Below, one piece after another: positions 19,065 to 25,979 of a DNA stretch of 64,000 nt. The notes under the pieces are model-generated. The model saw only the letters and a list, made by a program, of their open reading frames with translations. It did not search any database and had not been told where the DNA came from. Each line of letters opens with the position of its first letter. Position 1 is the first letter of the stretch. A program made the position numbers and the translations under genes. Origin of the DNA: an uncultured Fodinibius sp. (GTDB lineage Bacteria > Bacteroidota > Rhodothermia > Balneolales > Balneolaceae); NCBI GenBank assembly GCA_913057775.1, contig CAJXOG010000011.1, positions 1 through 64,000 of the forward strand, written 5' to 3'.

Positions 19065-19916
19065 TTATTTTTGAAATAAAGTAGAAAGGACAAACCAGAT
19101 ATTTTCTTTACGCTCCATTAAACGGCGTTTAAAATAGGCAAACCACATCGTGCCAAAAGGGACATAGATACGGGCATTGTATTCGTCGGACGCAAATTCT
19201 TCCATTGTTTTCTGTCGAAGCCCGTAAAGCATCTGGAATTCAAATCGCGAAGGATCGATACCATTTTGACCTGTATACTCCTTCGTCCAGTTTATAATCT
19301 CGTCGTCGTGGGTAGCGATGCGCGGATAGGGTGTTTTCTCCAACAGTACTTTAGCATATTCTTTAAAAGCGACGCGTATATCATCCATATTTTGCAGCGC
19401 AATATCTTTGGGCTCTTTATAGGCTCCTTTGCACAAACGCACATCAGCACCCATATTAGCAAGTTCCTCGATATCATCTTTTGTACGATGTAAGTATGCT
19501 TGAATAACTATACCCGCGTGGTTGCCATATTCCTGAAAAGCTTCTTTAAACATATTTATTGTCACTTGGGTATAATCCGAACTCTCCATGTCGATACGAA
19601 CAAATTGATCATTTTCTCGAGCTATATCCAACAACTTAAATAGATTATCGCGACAGTAGTTCCGATCAATATCCAATCCCATCATGGTTAGCTTGATGGA
19701 GATTGTGCTGTTCAGATCAGACTGATCTATATTTTGCAACAATTGAATATAACTTTCAACTGTTTGATCGGCTGTCTGACGATCTTCTACATTTTCACCC
19801 AGCAAATCAACGGTGACTGTTATGTCTTTTTTGTTGAGCTCTTTTACTTTGGGAATGGTTTGATCAAACGTTTCTCCAGCGACAAATCGCTTCGCCAACG
19901 CAAAGGGTAGTTTCAT
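19065..19916 (-). CDS. Proline dehydrogenase (monofunctional, PutA-like)
   Basis: An FAD enzyme that oxidises L-proline to pyrroline-5-carboxylate, passing electrons to the quinone pool. It shows RRFVAGET-like KRFVAGETFDQ at the N-terminus, TVDLLGENV, the ADVRLCKGAYKEP segment, ATHDDE, FEFQMLYGLR and the C-terminal YFKRRLMER motif of the proline dehydrogenase barrel. I choose the ATG at 19916 (MKLPFALAKRF), giving 283 residues, instead of an upstream TTG at 19958, because the intervening codons fall entirely within a perfect palindrome that looks regulatory. No aldehyde dehydrogenase domain is attached, so the second step needs a gene elsewhere. Confidence 0.88.
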   Translation of the reverse strand: MKLPFALAKRFVAGETFDQTIPKVKELNKKDITVTVDLLGENVEDRQTADQTVESYIQLLQNIDQSDLNSTISIKLTMMGLDIDRNYCRDNLFKLLDIARENDQFVRIDMESSDYTQVTINMFKEAFQEYGNHAGIVIQAYLHRTKDDIEELANMGADVRLCKGAYKEPKDIALQNMDDIRVAFKEYAKVLLEKTPYPRIATHDDEIINWTKEYTGQNGIDPSRFEFQMLYGLRQKTMEEFASDEYNARIYVPFGTMWFAYFKRRLMERKENIWFVLSTLFQK

Positions 19917-19927
19917 TTTTGAAGATA

Positions 19928-19968
19928 TTTTAAGTAGTTGTCTATTAGTAATAGACAACTACTTAAAA
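19928..19968. promoter_or_regulatory. Perfect 41-bp palindrome upstream of proline dehydrogenase
   Basis: Twenty-base arms (starting TTTTAAGTAGTTGTCTATTA) pair perfectly around a single central G at 19948. The element lies 11 bases upstream of the chosen start codon. It could be an operator for a dimeric regulator or a hairpin in the mRNA leader that hides the start. It does not sit after any gene on the plus strand closely enough to be an obvious terminator. Confidence 0.6.
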
Positions 19969-20048
19969 AAAGAAAGTTAAACTTCCTGAAAAGGAAAGTG
20001 CTTTTTAACAACTTATAACAGTTTCAAATAATTACCTTTTAAAGATAA

Positions 20049-20935
20049 TCAAGTTCTTAACCCTAATATGACTGATACACATTCAAGGACCTCGTTACAC
20101 GTCTGGGCGAAGAGCTGGCGGTCCAACTGATCGGGTGATACGTTATCCAGCTCATTTTCGATCGTAACTTTCACATCGGCGATGCGTTTCTGTTGTTTGG
20201 TCCAGTCCATGACCAACTTCTTCTACTTTGTAGTAGGTTCTGATACCCCTTATTTGATCTCTTTACGTTCTTCCTCCTTCAGATCTATTTTTCGCGCTGC
20301 GTTTTTAAATCATAAAGGCCAATTCCTCTTCGATCATGTTTTCTTTTGCGCTTCCCTCACGCTCTTCATTCAGATCCTGATACAGCTTCAAAAACTCCTC
20401 GAACTGCACATCTAGATTGATGCTGTAGTTATTGTGCTTCTCGATCATCTCCTCAAAACCGATCCTTAAAGTCCATCCGCGTGCGGTTCTCTTCAACCAT
20501 TTTCTGGATCTGGTTTTCAATCTTGGTCTTCAGCCCCTGCAGGGCTACGCGTTTATGTTTCTTCTTGGCAAAACGCTCTTTAAGCTTCTCAAAATCAATC
20601 TGCCTAATATGTACCAGATCATTATCCCCGTCAATCCAGTAAGACTCACTGACAATAGATTCGTCCAGCTTACCCTTGATGTGTTTGCGGATATCGGAAA
20701 TATCATCATTCTCTTCCGAGCCCAGTATCTTGATGCGATCTTTAATGGTTTTCAGTGCTGAGCGAATCATCAAAAATCCTGAGCATTAGGATCAGTAAGA
20801 ATTGCTTTATACAATATTTTCACCACATTGGCATGGGTAACAAACTGCTTTTTCTTTTCCTCGTTGATAAGCACCTCTTCCACGGCATCATCCGGTTCAT
20901 GGCCAGTGGCATAGTTAACTCGTGGGAAGGAATAT
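20049..20935 (-). pseudogene. hsdR: Decayed hsdR C-terminal region (DUF3387)
   Basis: On the minus strand, fragments in different frames line up in the order of the HsdR C-terminus: YATGHEPDDAVEEV near 20915, then IDFEKLKERF and IENQIQKMVEENRTRMDF (20453-20773), then EEFLKLYQDLNEE (about 20345-20400), then VMDWTKQQKRIADVKVTIE close to the end at 20049. At least three frame changes and internal stops break the reading frame, and the helicase and nuclease parts are absent, so it is a pseudogene. It belongs to the same HsdR type as the fragment at 1-1133 but covers a different part of the protein. No HsdM or HsdS is nearby. Confidence 0.8.
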
Positions 20936-21006
20936 ATTCTGCTTCAAATAAGGGGAATGGAGATTCAAGAATAGATTTTCCAACCATTCTATCGAAATTT
21001 TAAAAT

Positions 21007-21271
21007 TTATAAAAGCCACTCTGCATCCTCATCGTTCAGCTTGCTTTGTAAATGGTTCCTGTAGTTAGCGACTTGTTCCGCCCAAGCCTCAGCGTCCATG
21101 TCTTGACCCGTTCGTAGCACACCTGACTTTACCTTCAATTTCAAGTTGCATGGAATCTTTGTAAAGGCCTTGAACCCTTGCAAACTTATCCAAGGCACCC
21201 GCACTTGAATAAAGTTCAATAGTGGTTTCAATATTAAACACTTCTTTCCTATTGGCTTTTTTATTTGCCAA
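21007..21271 (-). pseudogene. Small gene of unknown function with a frameshift
   Basis: Two overlapping minus-strand frames each look protein-like on one side only. The first runs from about 21271 (MANKKANRK, then IETTIELYSSAGALDKF and DSMQLEIEGKV). The second continues from about 21120 to 21007 (TGQDMDAEAWAEQVANYR and SKLNDEDAEWLL). One single-base change near 21115-21135 would join them into a protein of roughly 87 residues. I do not recognise the family. It lies just before the decayed hsdR and the SOS cassette, in a region of general decay; a sequencing error is the alternative to a true pseudogene. Confidence 0.5.
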
Positions 21272-21387
21272 GATAACCCCTCGATGTAAGACAGAAATTA
21301 ATCTGGTACAAGGATTAGGCTCATATAGATCGAAACATTTTTATAGCCTTCCACTGCTTAACTCTACTAGAAGTGCACTTAATCCAA

Positions 21388-21512
21388 ATACAAAAAGCCC
21401 GCCCCTCCGGGCAGGCTCAATGTAACTCTCTCTTGATATTTTCAACGGCTTATCTGTAAGTAAGACCATTGTGTCGGGCAATCCTTACAAAATTCTTTTA
21501 TTTCATATTATA
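21388..21512. repeat. Copy 1 of a duplicated noncoding block upstream of lexA
   Basis: About 120 bases recur at 63514-63634 in the same orientation, nearly identical except for a few changes, including a two-base length difference in a CT repeat. The block includes the terminator-like hairpin at 21395-21416 and the shared stretch GGCTTATCTGTAAGTAAGAC. In both places it lies upstream of the small Pmp3-type gene. Confidence 0.9.
21390..21500 (-). ncRNA. Candidate small RNA ending in a strong terminator
   Basis: Read on the minus strand, the conserved block ends in a GC-rich hairpin (AGCCTGCCC arm, 4-base loop, GGGCGGGCT arm, one internal mismatch) followed by TTTTT, the layout of an intrinsic terminator. 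No open gene feeds it. The roughly 110 bases upstream are conserved between this copy and the one at 63.5 kb, but short reading frames in them are not conserved because of an indel. A small RNA transcribed away from lexA is the simplest reading; a terminator for an undetected small peptide gene is the alternative. Confidence 0.35.
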
Positions 21513-21561
21513 ATTACTAATATTCATGTGGTTATCCATATAAATTTGCACAATATTAGCT

Positions 21562-22209
21562 ATGAAGTCACTAACCGACAAACAGCGGAAACTTTGGGAA
21601 TACATTCTGGACTTTTATGAGGACTACAGTCAGTTTCCCAGCTACGATCATATGCAGGATGAATTTGGCTATAGCTCCTCTAACAGCATCTACCAACACC
21701 TGCAAGCACTGACCAAAAAGAATTACCTGGCCAAACACGGTCGCGGCCAGTACGAGATCCATCCGAGTAAACGCAATGAACTCTCTGGTTTTTATCCCGG
21801 CATTCCCGTAAAGGGGAGGATTGCCGCCGGAGCAATGCACGAAGCCATCAGCGAGAACCTCGGGCACCTGCCGGTGGAAATTCATCCCGAAAAGTCGGAT
21901 CACTACTTTGCGCTCATCGTCGATGGGGAAAGCATGATTGATGCCGATATCCGCGATGGGGATTATATTATTATTGACCCGCGTGAGCCCAGTGATGGTG
22001 AGATTGGCGCTATTCGCTACCGTGGAGAGACGACGCTCAAAACCATCCGAAAACGAGCAGATGGGATCACCCTGCAACCGGAAAACCCCACCTATGATCC
22101 CATTGACATTACTCCTGATGAGTGGGAGAAGATCACCGTATATGGTACCTATGTGGGGAAGGCCTGGAAAAACGGCAACGATTGGGGCTTAATCTTTCGA
22201 TCCGGATAG
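21562..22209 (+). CDS. lexA: LexA-family SOS repressor (S24 self-cleaving)
   Basis: A 215-residue repressor of DNA-damage genes. The N-terminal winged helix (about 1-70) has the LexA pattern (T-x-x-Q-R-K-L, SYDHMQDEFGYSS recognition region). The C-terminal S24 domain carries the self-cleavage site Ala89-Gly90, the nucleophile Ser124 in DGESM and the general base Lys160. It heads a cassette with a membrane peptide, an unknown protein and a Y-family polymerase, which fits control of translesion synthesis. It may be the host LexA or a cassette-specific repressor. An inverted repeat (CTAATATT at 21517-21524 with AATATTAG at 21552-21559) just before the start could be its own operator. Confidence 0.9.
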   Translation: MKSLTDKQRKLWEYILDFYEDYSQFPSYDHMQDEFGYSSSNSIYQHLQALTKKNYLAKHGRGQYEIHPSKRNELSGFYPGIPVKGRIAAGAMHEAISENLGHLPVEIHPEKSDHYFALIVDGESMIDADIRDGDYIIIDPREPSDGEIGAIRYRGETTLKTIRKRADGITLQPENPTYDPIDITPDEWEKITVYGTYVGKAWKNGNDWGLIFRSG

Positions 22210-22307
22210 CGCGGCGCCAGGTTAAACTGGAAGAAACAAAACAGAGACTTAGCTGGTTGTAACTGTATGCGGATTAAAAATTCTAATTACTGAATTGGGA
22301 TCAACAT

Positions 22308-22466
22308 ATGGATCTTATAAAGATTATTTTTGCGGTACTCCTTCCTCCTCTGGGAGTTTTTTTGGAAGTGGGACTCAAGGGATCATTTTGGTTAAATATT
22401 CTACTAACTATCCTTGGATATCTTCCGGGCATTATCCATGCAGTGTGGGTGATTGCCAAAAACTGA
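22308..22466 (+). CDS. Pmp3/YqaE-family small membrane protein
   Basis: A 52-residue hydrophobic protein with two membrane segments, matching the Pmp3/UPF0057 family: FAVLLPPLGVFLEVG in the first and NILLTILGYLPGIIHAVWVI in the second. Family members are linked with membrane potential and salt or stress tolerance. It lies about 100 bases after lexA, on the same strand. A near-identical copy is at 63760-63918 with only a few residue changes, and both copies are followed by the same opposing gene. The small size hides it from length-based gene calling. Confidence 0.9.
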   Translation: MDLIKIIFAVLLPPLGVFLEVGLKGSFWLNILLTILGYLPGIIHAVWVIAKN

Positions 22467-22517
22467 TAGTCACCGACACTTGCAAGAGACTCTCGTCGCT
22501 CAAAAGAGAGCAACGGA

Positions 22518-22880
22518 TTATTCATTGGGTCCTGATCGCCCGTTCCACTGGATTTCGACATCCACCTCTTTTTCGTCAAAGAGCATCTGATCATCGAACT
22601 CATAGAGCAGGATCCAGATAACCTTGTCGGCATCATACACCAGATGAAAATACCGGTTGTCCTCGCAGCGAATGACAAAGTGGACCTGCAGGCGTTTGCC
22701 CTTGCGTTGGGCGTATGAGCGCCGAACCTCTTTGATTTTCAGCACTTTACCCTTTTTGCGCTTTACGTACCGGGGCTCGATGCGCTTGTGTTCCCATCCG
22801 CTTCGGGAATGGACATTACTATCTTTGAAGCTGCGAAAGACGGCATCCACGTTAACCTTTTCTTTGAGGACTGTTTGCAT
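22518..22880 (-). CDS. Unknown basic protein of the SOS cassette
   Basis: A 120-residue protein that I do not recognise with certainty. It is rich in Lys and Arg in the first half (RKKGKVLKIKEVRRSYAQRKGKR) and has a beta-rich second half with a RYFHLVYD segment and a WILLYEFDDQM segment. The layout recalls small proteins (DUF6504-like) found beside translesion polymerases, but that resemblance is weak. It is divergent from the Y-family polymerase with 81 bases between the starts, so they probably share an operator. The C-terminal end of a second copy begins at 63923, again after the Pmp3-type gene, showing that the pair moves together. Confidence 0.7.
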   Translation of the reverse strand: MQTVLKEKVNVDAVFRSFKDSNVHSRSGWEHKRIEPRYVKRKKGKVLKIKEVRRSYAQRKGKRLQVHFVIRCEDNRYFHLVYDADKVIWILLYEFDDQMLFDEKEVDVEIQWNGRSGPNE

Positions 22881-22891
22881 GAAATGCTATA

Positions 22892-22925
22892 TTGTAATTC
22901 ATATATTTTTTCATGTATATTACAA
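22892..22925. promoter_or_regulatory. Inverted repeat between the unknown gene and the Y-family polymerase
   Basis: Arms TTGTAAT (22892-22898) and ATTACAA (22919-22925) are separated by 20 AT-rich bases, in the only space between two divergent genes of an SOS-type cassette. It also contains TGTATATTACA, a shorter palindrome. A LexA operator is a reasonable but untested guess. Confidence 0.35.
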
Positions 22926-22961
22926 ATAAATACTCCATAAGTTCAATTATTATTCATATCC

Positions 22962-24296
22962 ATGATGCCTGCTGTTAACCCCGGAACCTACAACCCTGAT
23001 GAGGATGTCCACAAGATTACCGACTACCGGTGCGTGAGTCGTGACATGCAGCACTCCTCGATCAAGGAACGGCTGTATCTGCACCTGGATATGAACTGCT
23101 TCTATGCGCAGGTCGAGCAGCAGTGCTTTAAGCTCCACGGGCTGCCCATTTACATCGGCGGATGGTATAAAGGCGACCAGAGAACACCTCGAGGCATCGT
23201 TGCCACCAGCTCCTATGAGGCTCGGGCGCTGGGGATCAAGACGGCCATGAGTGCCTACGAGGCCGAGCAGATCTGCCCCTATATTATTGGCTTGCAGGCC
23301 GACTACGAAAAGTACAAAGGTATCAGTGTCCTTATTGAAGACGTGCTGGAAGAATTCGCACCCACCGTCGAAAAATATTCAATGGACGAGTACTTCCTGG
23401 ACGTCAACTTTTTGAAGAATAAATCGAGGCAAGAAATTGAGCAGTATGGCGCCGACCTGCGCAACTTGATCTACCGAGAAATTGGGCTCGTCTGCTCCAT
23501 CGGCATCTCCTACTCGAAGACCTATAGCAAGCTGGCCAGCGACATCAACAAACCCGATGGACTGACACTGATATTGGACAAGGAAGAGGCCCGGAAGCTG
23601 CTGTGGCCGATGCCCTTGAATGAGGTGTGGGGTATTGGACGCAAGCGCTACGCCAAACTGAAGGACAACGGACTGGAAACAATTGCCGATGGCATTGACC
23701 GCGGCTATCCAATCTTCCAAAAGCTGTTCGGGCAATACTTCGGCAAGATCATCTGGGAGATGATTGCCGGCAAGGACCGCGCAAAAGTGCTAACGGGTCA
23801 ACACATTACCAAGGAGCAGCTCAGCTATAATCATACCTTCAGCACGCGCACCGGCGATATCGTCCAGGTACGTGGGGAGATAATGAAGGGGATTACGCGA
23901 CTCAGCTACCGGATGCGGGCCTACGGGATACAAGCCCAAAAATATTTTTGCTTTATCGGGATACAGCATAAAGATCACAAAGGATTGGGATTCCGATTTA
24001 ATACCAATGGCTATACCAATCTCGACGATTACATTCACTACGAATGCATGCGCAAAGCCCGTCCTCGCATCAAGGCGCTACTGGATCGGGACTTCACTCT
24101 TCGAAGGATGAGTATTGGTACCGTAAAAGTAGATCACTCGGGCCAACAGGAAATGTTTTTTGCCGAAGATGCCCAAATGCGCAATTTCTATCTGGCGCAA
24201 GATGCAATCAACAACCGCCACGGCAACGGCACCATCACCAAGGCCTCGATCATGGACAGTGTGCCGGGCAAGACGCATTTCCTGGAGCGATCATAA
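22962..24296 (+). CDS. Y-family DNA polymerase (DinB/UmuC-like)
   Basis: A 444-residue translesion DNA polymerase that copies past damaged bases. The catalytic residues are Asp43 in LHLDMNCFYAQVEQ and Asp142-Glu143 in YSMDEYFLDV, with Tyr48 at the steric-gate position. The thumb helix-hairpin-helix (EVWGIGRKRYAKLKDNGLE) and little-finger regions follow. The N-terminus is about 35 residues longer than usual before the first catalytic Asp, and no better start lies inside. DNA here is more GC-rich than its neighbours. The position after lexA and an inverted repeat suggests damage-induced expression. I leave the choice between DinB and UmuC open. Confidence 0.9.
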   Translation: MMPAVNPGTYNPDEDVHKITDYRCVSRDMQHSSIKERLYLHLDMNCFYAQVEQQCFKLHGLPIYIGGWYKGDQRTPRGIVATSSYEARALGIKTAMSAYEAEQICPYIIGLQADYEKYKGISVLIEDVLEEFAPTVEKYSMDEYFLDVNFLKNKSRQEIEQYGADLRNLIYREIGLVCSIGISYSKTYSKLASDINKPDGLTLILDKEEARKLLWPMPLNEVWGIGRKRYAKLKDNGLETIADGIDRGYPIFQKLFGQYFGKIIWEMIAGKDRAKVLTGQHITKEQLSYNHTFSTRTGDIVQVRGEIMKGITRLSYRMRAYGIQAQKYFCFIGIQHKDHKGLGFRFNTNGYTNLDDYIHYECMRKARPRIKALLDRDFTLRRMSIGTVKVDHSGQQEMFFAEDAQMRNFYLAQDAINNRHGNGTITKASIMDSVPGKTHFLERS

Positions 24297-24327
24297 GTAT
24301 CGCATTGAGATTGGTAATATGGCATCC

Positions 24328-24585
24328 TCACAGATAACCCTGTATTACTGATTTGATGATATTGCAGGGAATCAAGCCTGGCTTATCAGTAATACTTACC
24401 GATAACTTATTGTCTTCAAATGCCACTTCTCCGGTAACGTCACCACCCGGTACAGAGATAGTAAATGCTCCTACATTATCGTTCATCTGTATTTCGCCGT
24501 TATTGCCGCTGATCTCTTCAGTGATAATTGTTTTAACCTCATCAGTACTTTTCGAATAATTGATCTCGAAATCGCATTTGGCCAT
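24328..24585 (-). CDS. Small conserved-looking protein of unknown function
   Basis: An 85-residue acidic protein, convergent with the polymerase gene. It has alternating charged and hydrophobic stretches (KCDFEINYSKSTDEV, AFTISVPGGDVTGEV, FEDNKLSVSITDKPG) suggesting a small alpha-plus-beta fold with an N-terminal strand, a helix and C-terminal strands. The layout recalls small polyhydroxyalkanoate-granule system proteins, but I would not assign that. No leader or membrane segment. The reading frame has good amino-acid composition for a real gene. Confidence 0.55.
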   Translation of the reverse strand: MAKCDFEINYSKSTDEVKTIITEEISGNNGEIQMNDNVGAFTISVPGGDVTGEVAFEDNKLSVSITDKPGLIPCNIIKSVIQGYL

Positions 24586-24768
24586 AGGGTTATAATGAGT
24601 AATAAGTTTAAATTGTTGATATTAAAGTGGTATAGTACAAAACGTAAGCTCCCAACGAAAACAAACACCTTTTTTATGTGTAGGCGATATACGCTTACTG
24701 AAACCGATAACGTGGCTACGACCCACAGAATATTCTTAAGTAAAATTTAAATTCAAGGACCGTTGGTA

Positions 24769-24843
24769 TCACTCGACGATGAACTCTTTGTGAACAGTCG
24801 GCAGCTCTCCACCTTCTGTCTTAGGTGTTCTCGCATTGGGTAT
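24769..24843 (-). pseudogene. C-terminal relic of a cupredoxin-like gene
   Basis: The minus-strand frame ends in VHKEFIVE-stop, matching the MHKEFIVE end of the intact gene at 25980-26921, and the DNA around both stop codons is alike (TTGGTATCACTC). An in-frame TGA cuts it off after 24 codons and no upstream part is found. It is the worn end of a third tandem copy. Confidence 0.6.
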
Positions 24844-24848
24844 TCAGT

Positions 24849-24996
24849 CTACTTTCGCTCAGCGGTAAATGTTCCGTTGGGTTGGTAGATCACCCTCTTC
24901 GTGAGCGTTCTGTGGAACGTGGCGACATAGTTGTTGAGCGGGATCCGGCAAAGCCGGGTTTCCTCAGACACTGCTTGTACGTCGGACCGTTATGTA
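24849..24996 (-). other. Possible protein remnant of unknown origin
   Basis: Between the stop of the gene at 24997 and the relic at 24769-24843, a minus-strand frame without a start reads protein-like (IPLNNYVATFHRT, YQPNGTFTAERK, stop at 24849). I do not recognise it. With the inner hairpin around CCGGCAAAGCCGG it could equally be part of a recombination or insertion site. Confidence 0.25.
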
Positions 24997-25911
24997 TTAT
25001 TTCTCGTAGCGATCAGGGATGGACAGGTCTCCCCTTTCTTCATGCCACATCAGGTTGACGATCCACCAGCGCTTTCCGTCATACCATAACTGGAAACTGT
25101 TAATGCCACGACCGATTGGTTCGGGCCCTTCGGCTTTAACAGCACTCTCATAGGTAGAGAAAACATGGGCCATATCCCCAAAGCGCTCCATCACCGAATG
25201 TATTTCATATTCCACAAAACGCTTTTTGGATAATTCTTCGATGTTCGCTCCTTCAAGATAATTTTCAACGGAGAAGAAGTTTTTTACCGGAACACCATTA
25301 TTTCGACCGGTGGGAATAAGCCGAGCCTCGGGCAGGAAGAGGGATCGTAGCCGATCCAGATCCGGTTTTTTGCCATCGGCCATGGAAATAGATTCATAAG
25401 CGGCCGTAACAATTGCTTCCGGACTCTTGACATCGGCGGGGTTCGCCTCTGGCTGCTGCGACGGCAGCGAAGCCTGAGCGCCGGGCGGGGAAAGGGTGAT
25501 CGGCCATGAGCGGCCGTTCTTTGTCCACATTCCCTTGATCGTCGTGTCGGCCGCCGCGAGCACACCCTCGAACCGGCCGTCGACGCTTTCAAACTCAAGG
25601 GTCAGGCTGTCGCCATCGACCGAGACCCTTGACGCTGAAATGCCGGTTGCACCCTCATCGGGGCTGTCCATCGAGGCGGTCAGGGCGCTGTCCTCTGCAC
25701 GTTCGATGTGAAAGACAGCACGTAACTCCTCGCCTCCCGCCTTAAGCACTCCTGACCACGTACCGATAAAAGCCTCACGGGAATGATCCGATTTTTGGGC
25801 CTGCATATCGTCAGGAAAGAGAACCGCAATAATCAGGCCAGTCATTACCACGGTTAAAGCTATGTGAAAGTATCGGTGAAAATGATCCTTTACATTATTG
25901 CTGAAAAACAT
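24997..25911 (-). CDS. Exported protein with NTF2/SnoaL-like C-terminal domain
   Basis: A 304-residue protein with an N-terminal leader (hydrophobic 14-32, likely cleavage near DMQAQ). Residues about 45-140 form a beta-rich region with a GTWSGVLKAGGEELR start, lipocalin-like in style. Residues about 165-300 look like an NTF2/SnoaL-like cone: SPEAIVTAAYESIS, LRSLFLPEARLIP, and a final NSFQLWYDGKRWWIVNLMW strand pair. The function is unknown. The first 30 residues resemble the leaders of the two cupredoxin-like neighbours (MFFSNNVK against MLFSNAAK), although the mature proteins are unrelated. The GC content is higher than in flanking genes. Confidence 0.65.
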   Translation of the reverse strand: MFFSNNVKDHFHRYFHIALTVVMTGLIIAVLFPDDMQAQKSDHSREAFIGTWSGVLKAGGEELRAVFHIERAEDSALTASMDSPDEGATGISASRVSVDGDSLTLEFESVDGRFEGVLAAADTTIKGMWTKNGRSWPITLSPPGAQASLPSQQPEANPADVKSPEAIVTAAYESISMADGKKPDLDRLRSLFLPEARLIPTGRNNGVPVKNFFSVENYLEGANIEELSKKRFVEYEIHSVMERFGDMAHVFSTYESAVKAEGPEPIGRGINSFQLWYDGKRWWIVNLMWHEERGDLSIPDRYEK

Positions 25912-25979
25912 AACATGAATGGTTTATTAGTTTTAACAAAATCTCCTTTGGTAAAACTTTCATTCAATAAACATTGGTA

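Noticed and set aside
1134-20048. A single large insertion splitting one hsdR gene into the pieces at both ends.
   Set aside because: On the minus strand the right piece would have to be the N-terminal half, but it is the C-terminal part.
24849-24996. Integron attC-like site or insertion-sequence end beside CCGGCAAAGCCGG.
   Set aside because: A short inner hairpin is present but the expected core boxes at both ends are not, and no integron integrase or transposase is in the window.
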